64,000 bases of DNA from Euphorbia lathyris. Its lineage: Eukaryota > Streptophyta > Magnoliopsida > Malpighiales > Euphorbiaceae. Under the pieces are notes generated by a model that did not search any database, was not told where the DNA came from, and saw only the letters and a program-made list of their open reading frames with translations. The translations under genes were made by a program, and so were the position numbers. Positions within the stretch are counted from its first letter, which is position 1. Each line of letters opens with the position of its first letter. The DNA lies in the NCBI RefSeq assembly GCF_963576675.1, contig NC_088917.1, forward strand, positions 72,898,610 through 72,962,609. The letters run 5' to 3'. Below, piece after piece: positions 34,513 through 45,900 of the stretch.

Positions 34513-36262
34513 CAGGAGCGCCTTCAGTATTCTGGAAGCCCTGGGCTATTTTGATGCTATTAAATATTGATTTTGGCGAATCTGAATTTAATTACAAATT
34601 AGAATTACTTAAAGACGGAGTATTCTATTATTGAAGAGGAGTAGAAGAGGTTTGTTATATTATATGAGCAATGAAAATAAACCAATCATAAAATCCTATT
34701 TCATAAAACTAAATACGTTTATTTTATTTTTAGAAATAATAATGTACAAATAGTCTAATAACAAATGAAGGAAGAAGGAAGTGATGCAATGACAGATAAA
34801 TCAGGTTCAAATATTTTCATAAACAATTATGTAGATAAAAAGTTTTTGAGAGAAAAAAAACCTCCTCCACAGCTTTATGAAAATATTACAAGTGTTTTTT
34901 AGAGGCTTAATACATCATTTGCTTCGTGAACTTATCCAAAAAGATTAATCGTCTATTTGAATTTTTAAAGTGTTCCAATATCCCCCTCAACTTATATCAA
35001 TTGTCTACTTAGCTCTCTGAATTTATGTAATTGTAATCAATTAATCACTTCGTTACAAAAAAAAAATAATAATAAGTTCAATGCAAAAGATGTATTGCAT
35101 GTGCATAAAAAGGTAAAACGACGGTTCTAGTATTAGAGAAGACAAGTTTTATAGTTGAGTTAGTAAGAACTTCATTTTTAATCAATTATGTGACTTATGT
35201 AATAATATTCTAAAACATGTGCAACACATCTTCTACATCCAGCTTATATTTTTGCAACTGAGTGATTGATTGGTTATATTTTACACAAATTTAGGGTCTA
35301 ACTGAATATTTTATACAAGTTGAAGGAGTTACCAGAACACTTTAAAAATTTCAGGGAAGCAATCAAGCTTTTGGACAAGTTCGGGACAAATAATGCATTA
35401 AGTCGTATGTCTATTAATAAATTTCATTTTTCAATATATTTACATGTTTGGAATCTTTTAATAAATATAGGATTTGGTAAATTACATCCATGACCACTGA
35501 ACTTCAATTATTAATAGTAAGTTCACTAAACTTTACATTTTTTTAATACTGGTGGCCACTCAACACCTCAAAACGACCGTTGATGGTTTCAAAATAAAAA
35601 ATTCGAAGAGTTAATGATATTTTAAGAAACTTTAATTCTTAAAAATTTTCGTTTTGAGGTCATTTAAGTGTTGTTTGGTTATGAGAGAGAGAGTGAATTT
35701 TGAGAGAAAATGCTCCAAAAAATGTGATTTTGAAAAATAGAAAATGTGATTTCATGGTAAATATCGTTCTGAATAAATTTAATTCTTGAATATTTTTATT
35801 CTGATGTTGTTAAAGGTCATTTTGAGAAGTTAGCTAAAGTTGAGTGACCACTGATATTAAAAAAATATAAAGCTCAGTGGTTATACTGTTAAAAATTAAA
35901 GTTCAGTGATTGTAATGTTAAGATTGGTAAAATTCGGTGGCCATTAGTGTAATTTACCCAATAGGAATTTAGTAATTTAGGATTGAAAAACGTGATAAGA
36001 ATTTGCTTTAATATTTATGAAGTGTTCCATTCCATCGATGAAACGGTGTTATAAACACTTGTGAAACGCACCCTTTGACTTTACTTTTTTTAAAAGCAAA
36101 TAAAGATTAAATGTACATCATCTTCTTCCTAAAGTTAAACCTAATGAAATTTCAACAGTCCTCCATTTTCAGCCGCCACAGAGCTTCTCTTCTCAAAAAT
36201 TTGAGGCCTCCAAAATTCTGAGGCCCTAGGCGCCGGCCTAGGTCCCCCTGGAGCCGGCCCTG
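34513..36262. mobile_element. Non-autonomous hAT, 1.75 kb, copy B
   Basis: Begins CAGGAGCGCCTTCAG and ends CTGGAGCCGGCCCTG. The interior is nearly the same as 27172-28925, including the embedded MITE (about 35479-35960). Flanks are TTCGCTAT and ATGAGGAT, which do not match, so one side was probably rearranged after insertion; directly to the right begins a piece of the 23250-24000 repeat and the gene fragment. Confidence 0.8.
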
Positions 36263-36279
36263 ATGAGGATCAGAACCGG

Positions 36280-36900
36280 GCAACCCCCTCAGCAGCATCG
36301 GTTGGCTAGAGAGAGAGGTTCTTCCGGGGAGGCCCTGGGCTCAGCAGATCAACGACACAGAAGGGCAAAAGAAAAGGAAGCAAAGGGGGGGCGATACAGA
36401 AATCAGCAATCAGGAAAGTTCAAAAATTGTATAATTTATTATCAGTACAGAGCACATATAATTTATAATTTTTTGTTGTTACAATGGTTGTTTGGATAAT
36501 CAAATATCCAGTTGTTGCTGTCATACTCTGGTTCACAGAACCACTTTCTAGGATCATCATCAGACTCTTTTCCTAGCTGTGAGAGACTTGCTATTTTTAC
36601 TTCAGATCCATTTCCAGCCTTCCATGTACCTGTTGAATGGTAAATTTTCTTTTATCAAACAATGAAACGTTTTGTTTAAAAAATAAAGAACGGAATATAA
36701 GAAAATTGCTTACATTCAGCCATAAATATGATAAACATCAAATAGAAGATCAATGTCATCCTTGCCATTTCTATTTCTCTTTTCTAATTTTGCAGTTTAA
36801 ATTTCTCTGTTTCTTCTTCTTTCACTTATCTATTTATAATAGAAATCATTATCTTTTTAAAGTAAAAGAAACCACTTCAGATTTATACTAGATATGAAAT
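36280..36900 (-). pseudogene. Copy 3 of the unidentified gene fragment
   Basis: 36285-36350 matches a unit of the array at 23250-24000, and 36360-36900 matches 24110-24700. On the minus strand a last-exon-like stretch starts after TTCAACAG at about 36642 with GTWKAGNGSEVKI, contains KWFCEPEYDSNNW, and ends in a stop near 36465. It stays open across the exon. The family is unknown and no complete upstream exon could be joined. Confidence 0.5.
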
Positions 36901-36959
36901 ATCTATAGTATATTGAAACTTCTACCATTTTCTGCTTAAACTTAATTGAAGAGATACAG

Positions 36960-37170
36960 AGATACAAACCCAGCATGGTAGAAGTTTAAGCAGAAAATGG
37001 GCGCTGCGAGATTTCCGTATGGTTCCGCCCCCCGACAGCATTACTAATCCAGCATGGTTCCGTATTACAAACCCATAGGCGCTGCGAGATTTCCGTTTGG
37101 CAGAAAAGCTGCATCAGTGTTGAGTTTGTAAATAGGGAACTCCAGAGGACGCCATTTATAGAGCTTTTTA
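36960..37170 (-). pseudogene. LINE-type RNase H fragment
   Basis: On the minus strand from about 37165 the reading W-R-P-L-E-F-P-I-Y-K-L-N-T-D-A-A-F is followed by GFVIRNHAGLVMLSGGG. This is the N-terminal block of a plant RNase H domain with the first catalytic Asp, as at 6034. Two copies of GGCGCTGCGAGATTTCCGT (36998 and 37078) show a small internal duplication. Only this part survives. Confidence 0.6.
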
Positions 37171-38424
37171 TCCATGACAGTATGATCATCCCTTTATATT
37201 TAAGAAATAAAACACTATTTTGATGTGAAAAAGCTAAGTAAGTTTGTGATGAATACCCCAACAAGTTTGAGATTGAATTCCAAAGAGATTTGTTTCGAGG
37301 AGTTGCGGCATTCCTTTTTTAACCTTTGATTCCAGCTTCATCAACTCTGCTTTTCCATGTCCCTGAAGAAGTGTTGTGAATTATTAATCTTTCATTGTGA
37401 AGATATAGTTAAGTTAAATACTTTCAGTACCGGAGTTGTTACAAAAAGCCTCTTGTTGTTTGCTACATGACTTAAGAGAAGAAGCCAATTCCTCGATAAC
37501 TGCTCGTTCCTTTGGGTTTTCATCACCCCTCCACGACCTCCACAGTCGGTACAAGTTTTTATGTTCCGCCACAGTCAGCCCATGTCTCAAAACATGAAAC
37601 TTCAATTTCCCGCTCTGCCCCATAAATTGATTCTTCAAAGCTCAAATGAAGGTCATACCTACAAATAAAATAAATTTAACATCATAAACATTAAAAATAG
37701 AAGTACATAAACTGATCAACGTATATCATAAAATGCATTTGCTCTAAATAACAAACAATGAAGGGTCACTACTGAACATCAAGATCCTGGTTTGACATAT
37801 TGCCAAAATTGAAGTTAATGCCTCCAGCTCCACCCCTACTTCCAAAGAATCCATCCGAATTACCAAAGAATGTATTATATACCTCAAAAGGATGCATCTG
37901 AAAATAATGAAAGTTACAAGTTAAAATGCGAGTAACCATTTTATGCATAACAATCAATTGAATGGCAAATCCACCAGCCCCCAAATTTAGATACCTTTGC
38001 TAGACATAATCAAATAACCATGTAAACAAGATATAGGCGACTTCATAAGTTGCAAAAGAGCGTGAAGTTACATAAGATCTTACCCCTGTGAACCAGCATC
38101 TGACCCATCATAGTCTCCTTGTACACCTGCCTCACCAAAGGATCATATAAAGATCTCTTCTCATCATCTGATAGGACCTGCATGAATGCTTCATCAATAC
38201 ATGAAAGTAAAAGAAAAATAGACATGCTACATTCCTAATCAGAAGATTACCAATATTGTCAAATAAAATATTAATTATGGCTCCAGGAACAGTTTTTATT
38301 ATCTCTAACATACCACAGCACGTGAATTCTCTTTAGACTTGAAACGTGTACAAGCACAAACAGACTCTACCTTGTTCCAAAATTTCATTAACAAATGGAA
38401 TTGCTAAGATTTGAACCCTATACC

Positions 38425-39068
38425 TAGGACTGTAAATGAGCCGAGCCGCTCATGAGCGGCTCGGTGGTCGGTTCGATAAAAGCTCGGCTCGATTTGTAAA
38501 CAAGCCACTCGTGAGCACGATTTACCGGTTCGTAAACGAGCTGAGCTTGAGCGGGCCAAAACTCGGCTCGAAAGCTTACGAGCAGCTCGATTAGAACATT
38601 TATGAACAAATTTTAGTTTTGTAGAAGACAATATAGTTTTATGTTAGTTCACAAATATCTAAACTTAATATTATTTCATTTGCTATTAGATGAGTTCATT
38701 CACAAATATAATAAATGAGTAATAGACGAACTATTTGTAAGCATCTTGTTTATTTATTCACGAACTTTGCAGGTGATTTTGTTTATGTACACAATTAAGG
38801 AGCTATTTGCGAACAAACTTCATAAATATAATTAACAATTTACTCACAACCAATTCATAGTTAGATAATTTTCTTAATGAACCAAATTTAAATAGGATTT
38901 TGGCTCGAAACAAGCTCGAAGCTCGGCTCGAGCTTGTTTATTTTCTAATGAGCTAAGCCGAGCTTGAGCAAGCCAAAGCTCGACTCGGGCTCGAGCTCGT
39001 TAATTTTATAGTTAGTAGAGCTTGAGCAGGCCAAAGCTCGACTCAGACTCGGCTCGATTACAGCCCAA
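38425..39068. mobile_element. hAT-type MITE in a DnaJ pseudogene intron
   Basis: The ends TAGGACTGTAAATGAGCCGAG and, reversed, TTGGGCTGTAATCGAGCCGAG are inverted repeats, with CCTATACC (38417-38424) and CCTATACA (39069-39076) as an 8-bp duplication with one change. GAGCTCGGCTCGA words cluster at both ends. It separates the pseudogene pieces 39205 and 38200. The minus-strand ORFs at 38404-38631 are spurious. Confidence 0.75.
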
Positions 39069-39243
39069 CCTATACATCTTGGTCTAAAAAATTAAATTGA
39101 TAGGTAAAGAAATCAAGCATCATAAACTAGTAGTCAAACAAATCAAACTAGACCATAATCAAAAACAAAGAATCAGAGGTAAATCGGTTTTTTAGGAGAG
39201 TTACCTCCACTTATCTCTTTGAACTTGTCTTCTTCCCCAGGGG

Positions 39244-39718
39244 CATAGTTATTAAAGGCGCAAGGCGCACTAAGACGCAAGGGGGTCCTGGAGCCTTGGC
39301 GCAAGGCGCAACTTATGGCGCGCGCCCGAGCGACTCGAGACGCACACAAAAAGAAAATCATAAATTCATAATACTAGTCACAAATAGTCAAATAATAACA
39401 ATAAAACCATAAAATGCCTAGGTAACTACTAAGGCATGAGTTAATTGTTGCGGTATTATGAGTAAAAACTGTCGATCTTTATCTATCCCTGCTTTCTTTT
39501 ATTTTCTGAACTTAAAAAACCCTAAAATACCCTAACCCTAAAATACCCTCAAAACCCTAAATACCCTCAGCCCTAAAATACCATAAATTACCCTAAGTTA
39601 GCTGAGGCGCGCCATGGCGCGTGCCTAGCGCCTGGCTTAAGGCGCACCAAGGCGCGCGCCAGCGCCTGACTGACCGTGCCCGCCTTTGGGCTCCAGAGGC
39701 GCGCCTTTAATAACTATG
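39244..39718. mobile_element. hAT-type MITE inside the DnaJ J-domain exon
   Basis: Inverted ends CATAGTTATTAAAGGCGC and a perfect 8-bp target duplication CCCAGGGG (39236-39243 and 39719-39726). GGCGCAAGGCGC words follow each end. The same TIR type as 10376-11080. Both flanks are coding exon of the DnaJ pseudogene, so the insertion cuts the J domain just after the HPD-equivalent motif. Confidence 0.92.
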
Positions 39719-40002
39719 CCCAGGGGGCTTGTTCATGTCCGGATTACACTGTTCCAAATCAAGAAGATAGCTAGAATCAACAAACCCAGTTTACTGTAGG
39801 CACTTGATAAAAGCTGTTCACTTCTGGATAATTGCATTTCTATCCAACCATTCATCATGCAGTCCAATCTTGCAAAATGATTCACATCAGAGACGCACCT
39901 TTAAGAAAAAGATCAAATTTCAGTTTTGAGTTAATGAAATCATCGACAATGCAATTGCAATTAATAGCTAGCTGCATTAAACAATAGTAGTCCATTTTCT
40001 CA

Positions 40003-40165
40003 AGGGTTAAATGCATCATTGGTCACTCAAAATGGTAATTGTCTCAATAAAATCACTCAATTTTGTTGTCTCAATTAAATCATTCTAACGATTTTAAAAA
40101 GCATCGGACTGATGACATACTTAACCAACGGTGTATTTAACCCGTTTTCTCAGCAACCAATCAAA
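40003..40165. repeat. Left arm of a split foldback element
   Basis: GGGTTAAATGCATCATTGGTCACTC at about 40005 returns inverted near 41925-41960 (AGTGATCAATGATGCATTTAAC). The DnaJ exon at 40205-40400 and the Helitron array lie between the arms, so the pair is either a disrupted element or two related MITEs. Confidence 0.45.
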
Positions 40166-40469
40166 TCAAAACCATAAAAAAATAGCAAAATAAGCTAAAC
40201 GAACCTTGCGGGCAAGCGAGCTCTTGATTTCCTGCAAAGTTGCATTCTCGGAAACATTTAAAGTGGAATAGTAATCAGAATCAGCTGCCCTGATCACCAA
40301 TTGCAACGACGATGATTCCCATCCAAGAAATGAGTTTTTCTGTCGAAGACAACCGAAGCAGCGGAACTTAGGGTTCGCTTGTTTTGGGTACGGGTCTTAG
40401 AGGAAGGAGATTCTTTAGCGGGTTAAATATACCATTAGTTCAAAATGGTGATCCATGAACCTACGTTTT

Positions 40470-41519
40470 TTTTTGTAATGATAAAAAATTTAATATATTA
40501 CTTTAAAAAAATATATATTAATTTTAATTATTATATTATTATATTTATTTATAAAAAGATTATTTTATCCGTATTATATTTAAAAATTTTAGAGAATTTA
40601 AATTAATCCTTAAAATCTCTCTAATTCTCTACATATCTATATATAATATAAAACAGCAACGGTGGAACTGAGGTATCACTTCCTCATTTTTTATTGATAA
40701 AAAATATAATATAATATATTAATTTTAATTCTATTATCATATTTATCTATAAAAGATTATTTTATCCGTACTATATCTAAGAGTTCTACAGAATTTAAAT
40801 TAATCTCTAAAATCTCTCTAATTCTCTACATATCTATATATAATATAAAACAGCAACGATGGAACTGAGGTATCACTTCCTCATTTTTTACTGATAAAAA
40901 ATATAATATAATATATAATATATTAATTTTAATTCTATTATCATATTTATCTATAAAAAGATTATTTTATCTGTACTATATATCTAAAAGTTCTACATAA
41001 TTTAAATTAATCCCTAAAATCTCTCTAATTCTCTACATATCTATATATAATATAAAACAGCAACGATGGAACTGAGGTATCACTTCCTCATTTTTTACTG
41101 ATAAAAAATATAATATAATATATAATATATTAATTTTAATTTTATTATTATATTTATCTATAAAAAGATTATTTTATCCGTACTATATCTAAGAGTTATA
41201 CGGAATTTAAATTAATCCCTAAAATCTCTCTAATTCTCTAGATATCTTCTATATATAATATAAAACAGTAACGATGGAACTGAGGTGTCACTTCCTCCTT
41301 TTTTACTGATAAAAAATATAATATAATATATCATATATTAATTTTAATTCTATTATTATATTTATCTATAAAAAGATTATTTAAAGTAAATGTGAAAATA
41401 AAATAATAATATTTAATTTATATAGCACCTTTATGTCATTAACTGTAATTATTAGATTATATTTTTATTAATATTTATATATTAAGATGAATCCATGCAT
41501 CGCACGGGCCAAAAACTAG
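40470..41519 (+). mobile_element. Tandem array of Helitron-like 5' ends with one 3' end
   Basis: TCTATATATAATATAAAACAG starts at 40636, 40833, 41040 and 41248, about 200-208 bp apart, each followed by AACTGAGGTRTCACTTCC. A TC start with this AT-rich leader is typical of plant Helitrons. After the last copy comes ATGCATCGCACGGG and then AAAAACTAGT, the hairpin-like region and CTAG end (41516-41519) of a Helitron. No Rep/helicase is encoded. The units are non-autonomous and tandemly arranged. Confidence 0.6.
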
Positions 41520-41965
41520 TTCAACTTTAATTTGTCTTAATAAAATCATTCAATTTTGAGTTTTATTTCAATTAGGTTACTCTAGCGATTTCAGTGGTTA
41601 AAACACATTGGAATGATGTCATGGTTGATATGTCAGCATGAGTCAACTCAGATAGCTGACCGAAATAGCACGTGGCAGCCACATATCGTTTATTTTTATG
41701 AAAAAATAAAAAAAAATTATTTATTTTTCATAAAAATAGCAACATGTCACGTGTCGTTTCGGTCAAAGATTTGAGTTGATTCATATTGACATGTCAGCAT
41801 GTCATCATTTGGATCTTCTTTCATCGATAAAATTGCTAGATTGACTTAATTGAGATAAAACTCAAATTTGAGTGATTTTATTAAGACAAATTGAAGTTGA
41901 GTGACCATTTTAAAACAATCATATAATTTTAGTGATCAATGATGCATTTAACTCGTTATTTAGCT
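41520..41965. mobile_element. Foldback MITE
   Basis: 41525-41690 (TTGTCTTAATAAAATCATTC ... AGCACGTGGCAG) and 41745-41905 (ACGTGTCGTTTCGGTC ... GATTTTATTAAGACAA) are inverted copies. The right end GATGCATTTAACTC pairs with 40005 instead, so the original left end may have been displaced by the Helitron array. Confidence 0.5.
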
Positions 41966-42480
41966 AATCCAAAGAGTATAAGCTATTGTTTGAATGAAGT
42001 ATAATTAAAGTAGGTAATGTAAGGTGAAATAAGTGAATCATACGTGTTTGGATGAAAGGTATAGTAAGTGATGATTTAATAATATAATTATATATAAAAT
42101 TGCTCTTATATCATTTTATTCGCATAAATAAAATAGAAGACAAATAGTAATTTTAGAAGAAAAAGGTCCTAACATAAAAATTAATCAAAATTCACCTCAC
42201 ATACTCTCACTTATTATACTTTTTAATTACACATCAATATAAACAAGGTTAGTTAATTACACTTACTCTCACCAACCTCCAAATACCATCATCCAAACAA
42301 TCTCTAAATGGAGTGGAGGGTTAAATCCATAAATTCCACCAATAGCACGTCCGCATCCGAACCACACGTGACAATGTTGAAATTAACATTATTAAAAAAA
42401 TGTTGTCAATCCATTTAAATGTTCCCTTACTTATTATAAGATAATTACATTTTTTATACGCTTATACTTCAAATGTATTT
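41966..42480. other. AT-rich intergenic DNA, nothing recognised
   Basis: No gene, RNA or bounded element could be seen. Confidence 0.4.
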
Positions 42481-42508
42481 TCACACTTAAAAAATAAAGG
42501 TAAATTCT

Positions 42509-42540
42509 ATGGTTACTTTGTTGGAAAACAAAGTAACCAT
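42509..42540. repeat. Perfect 14-bp hairpin
   Basis: ATGGTTACTTTGTT, a 4-base spacer GGAA, then AACAAAGTAACCAT. Perfect arms. No adjacent T-run or gene, so a function as terminator is unlikely. It may be the core of a small MITE. Confidence 0.85.
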
Positions 42541-42680
42541 ACTTTATTTTAGTATCCAATAGTAATTGGACATGTGTTAATAAAAATAATGTTAATTAAA
42601 ATTAATAAAAAAGGTAACCTTCTATAACAGGTAATATACAGGTAATATTTAATTATGGTAATTTTAAAGATTATTAATTA

Positions 42681-42945
42681 CAAGGTAAATAATATATGAG
42701 TCCCTATATTTTAATCTAATCACTATTTAGTCATTATATGTTAATAATACACTATTCAGTCCTTAATTTAAGCTCAATTCAACAGTTTAGTCTTTTATAG
42801 AGGGACTGATCTGTTTAATAATTTAAAAATTTAAGTGACAAAACTGTTGATCAAAATAAAAAAATAAGATTTAAACAATATATTATTAAAATACGAGAAC
42901 TAAACAATATGTTAGATATTTAATATAGGGATTGATAAAATAAAA
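42681..42945. mobile_element. Small foldback MITE
   Basis: GAGTCCCTATATTTTAATC and the inverse of TATAGGGATTGA, with CAGTTTAGTC against GACAAAACTG in the centre, form imperfect inverted arms of ~110 bp. Non-coding and AT-rich. Confidence 0.45.
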
Positions 42946-42949
42946 GATT

Positions 42950-45900
42950 TACGTAAAATTCATAGGTTTTACGTAAAACTCTATTTTCACAAGGTTTGTG
43001 AATTTTTTATCTCCTAAAATAAAAAGGTTATGTAAATTTAGTCAAACTATACGTAAATTATATCTAAAACTAAAACATTTACGTAAAGTTCAAAGGTTTT
43101 ACATAAAACTCTAATTTTCACAAGGTTTGTGGATTTTTTCTCTTAAAATAACAAGGTTATATAAATTTAGTCAAATCTTACGTAAATTATGTCAAAAAAA
43201 ATTTTATGTAAAATTTATAGGTTTTACGTAAAACTTTATTTTCATAAGGTTTGTGAATTTTTTTCTCCTAAAAAAGGGGTACGCAAATTTAGTCAAACTA
43301 TACGTAAATTATATCTAAAAATAAAATATTTACGTAAATTTCAAAGGTTTTACGTAAAACTCTAATTTTCACAAGGTTTGTGGATTTTTTCTCCAAAAAT
43401 AACAAGGTTACGTAAATTTAGTCAAACCTTACGTAAATTATGTCTAAAAATAAAAGATTTACGTAAAATTCATAGGTTTTTCGTAAAACTCTATTTTCAC
43501 AAGGTTTCTGAATAATTTTCTCTTAAAATAAAAGGATACGTAAATTTAGTCAAACTATACGTAAATTATATATAAAAAGAAAAGATTTACGTAAAGTTCA
43601 AAGGTTTTACGTAAAACTCTAATTTTCACAAGGTTTGTAGATTTTTTCTCCTCAAATAACAAGATTAAATAAATTTAGTCAAACCTTACGTAAATTATGT
43701 CAAAAACTAAAAGATTTACGTAAAATTGATAGGTTTTACGTAAAACTCTATTTTCACAAGATTTGTGAATTTTTTTCTCCTAACATAAAAAGGTTACGTA
43801 AATTTAGTCAAACTATATATAAATTATATCTAAAAATAAAATATTTACGTAAATTCAAAAGTTTTATGTAAAACTCTAATTTTCACAAGGTTTATGAATT
43901 TTTTTTCTCCTAAAATAACAAAGTTACGTAAATTTAGTCAAACCTTACGTAAATTATGTCAAAAAATAAAAGATTTACGTAAAATTCATAGGTTTTACGT
44001 AAAACTCTATTTTCATAAAGTTTGTGAATTTTTTTATTCTAAAATAAAAAGGTTATGTAAATTTAGTCAAACTATATGTAAATTCTATCTAAAAATAAAA
44101 TATTTACGTAAAGTTCAAAGGTTTTACGTAAAACTCTAATTTTCACAATGTTTATGGATTTTTCTCCTAAAGTAAAAGGGTTACGTAAATTTAGTCAAAT
44201 CTTACATAAATTATGTCTAAAAATAAAAGATTTACGTAAAATTCATATGTTTTATTTTTACAAGGTTTCTGAATAATTTTCTCCTAAAATAAAAGGATAC
44301 GTAAATTTCGTCAAACTATACGTAAATTATATCTAAAAAGAAAAGATTTACGTAAAGTTCAAAGGTTTTACGTAAAACTCTAATTTTCACAATGTTTGTA
44401 GATTTTTTCTCCTAAAATAACAAAATTAAATAAATTTAGTCAAACCTTACGTAAATTATGTCAAAAAATAAAAGATTTACGTAAAATTGATAGGTTTTGC
44501 GTAAAACTCTATTTTCACAAGATTTGTGAATTTTTTTCTCCTAAAATAAAAAGGTTACGTAAATTTAGTCAAACTATATGTAAATTATATCTAAAAATAA
44601 AATATTTACGTAAATTCAAAGGTTTTACGTAAAACTCTAATTTTCACAAGGTTTGTGGATTTTTTCTCCTAAAATAATAAGGTTACATAAATTTAGTCAA
44701 ACCTTACATACATTATGTCAAAAAATAAAAGATTTACGTAAAATTCATAGGATTTACATAAAACTCTATTTTCACAAAGTTTGTGAATTTTTTTTCTTCT
44801 AAAATAAAAAGGTTATGTAAATTTAGCCAAACTATATGTAAATTCTATCTAAAACTAAAATATTTAAGTAAAGTTCAAAGGTTTTACGTAAAACGCAAAT
44901 TTTCACAATGTTTGTGGATTTTTCTCCTAAAGTAAAAGAGTTACGTAAATTTAGTCAGACCTTACATAAATTATGTCTAAAAATAAAAGATTTACGTAAA
45001 ATTCATAGGTTTTACGTAAAACTCTATTTTCACAAGATTTGTGAATTTTTTTCTCCTAAAATAAAAAGGTTACATAAATTTAGTCAAACTATATGTAAAT
45101 TATATCTAAAAATAAAAGATTTACATAAAGTCCAAAGGTTTTACGCAAATCTCTAATTTTCACAAGGTTTGTGAATGTTTTTCTCCTAAAATAACAAGGT
45201 TACATAAATTTAGTCAAACCTTACGTAAATTACGTCTAAAAATAAAAGATTTACGTAAAATTCATAGGTTTTACGTAAAACTCTATTTTCACAAGGTTTG
45301 TGAATTTTTTCTCATAAAATAAAAAGGTTATGTAAATTTAGTCAAACTATACGTAAATTATATCTAAAAATAAAATATTTACGTAAAGTTCGAAGGTTTT
45401 GCGTAAAACTCTAATTTTCACAAGGTTTGTGGATTTTTTTCTCCTAAAATAACAAGGTTAAATAAATTTAGTCAAACCTTATGTAAATTATGTCAAAAAA
45501 TAAAAGATTTACGTAAAATTCATGGGTTTTTCGTAAAACTCTATTTTCACAAGGTTTGTGAATAATTTTCTCCTAAAATAAAAGGATACGTAAATTTAGT
45601 CAAACTATACGTAAATTATATCTAAAAAGAAAAGATTTACATAAAGCTCAAAGGTTTTACGTAAAACTCTAATTTTCACAAGGTTTGTGAATTTTTTCTA
45701 CTAAAATAACAAGATTAAATAATTTTAGTAAAACCTTACGTAAATTATGTCAAAAAATAAAAGATTTACGTAAAATTCATAAGTTTTACATAAAACTCTA
45801 TTTTCACAAGATTTGTGAATTTTTTTCTCCTAAAATAAAAAGGTTACGTAAATTTAGTCAAACTATATGTAAATTATATCTAAAAATAAAATATTTACGT

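Larger units (their letters stand above)
37300..40400 (-). pseudogene. Plastid-type DnaJ (Hsp40, type A) pseudogene
   Basis: Pieces in transcript order: 40400-40205 (CFGCLRQKNSF, then VIRAADSDYYSTLNV, start of the J domain, no in-frame ATG); 39748-39719 plus 39243-39205 (NPDMNK, EEDKFKEISG) split by a MITE; about 38200-38084 (VLSDDEKRSLYD, then a 1-nt loss, then the GEAGVQGDYDG region in another frame); 37897-37773 (PFEVYNTFFG, GGINFNFGNMSNQDL); 37658-about 37400 (YDLHLSFEESIYGA, then a degenerate Cys-rich region with stops). The order matches chloroplast DnaJ A proteins, Hsp70 co-chaperones. The HPD motif that stimulates Hsp70 reads NPD. Loss of start, MITE insertion, frameshifts and stops show it is dead. 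An exon-like GTWKSRVDEAG near 37370 resembles the neighbouring fragment family instead. Confidence 0.85.

Noticed and set aside
36263..36499. Plus-strand ORF of 78 residues
   Set aside because: It starts at the edge of a hAT element and crosses into repeat sequence; no motif.
37400..40400. Functional chloroplast DnaJ gene
   Set aside because: Missing start, HPD changed to NPD, MITE in an exon, a frameshift after VLSDDEKRSLYD and stops in the Cys-rich region.
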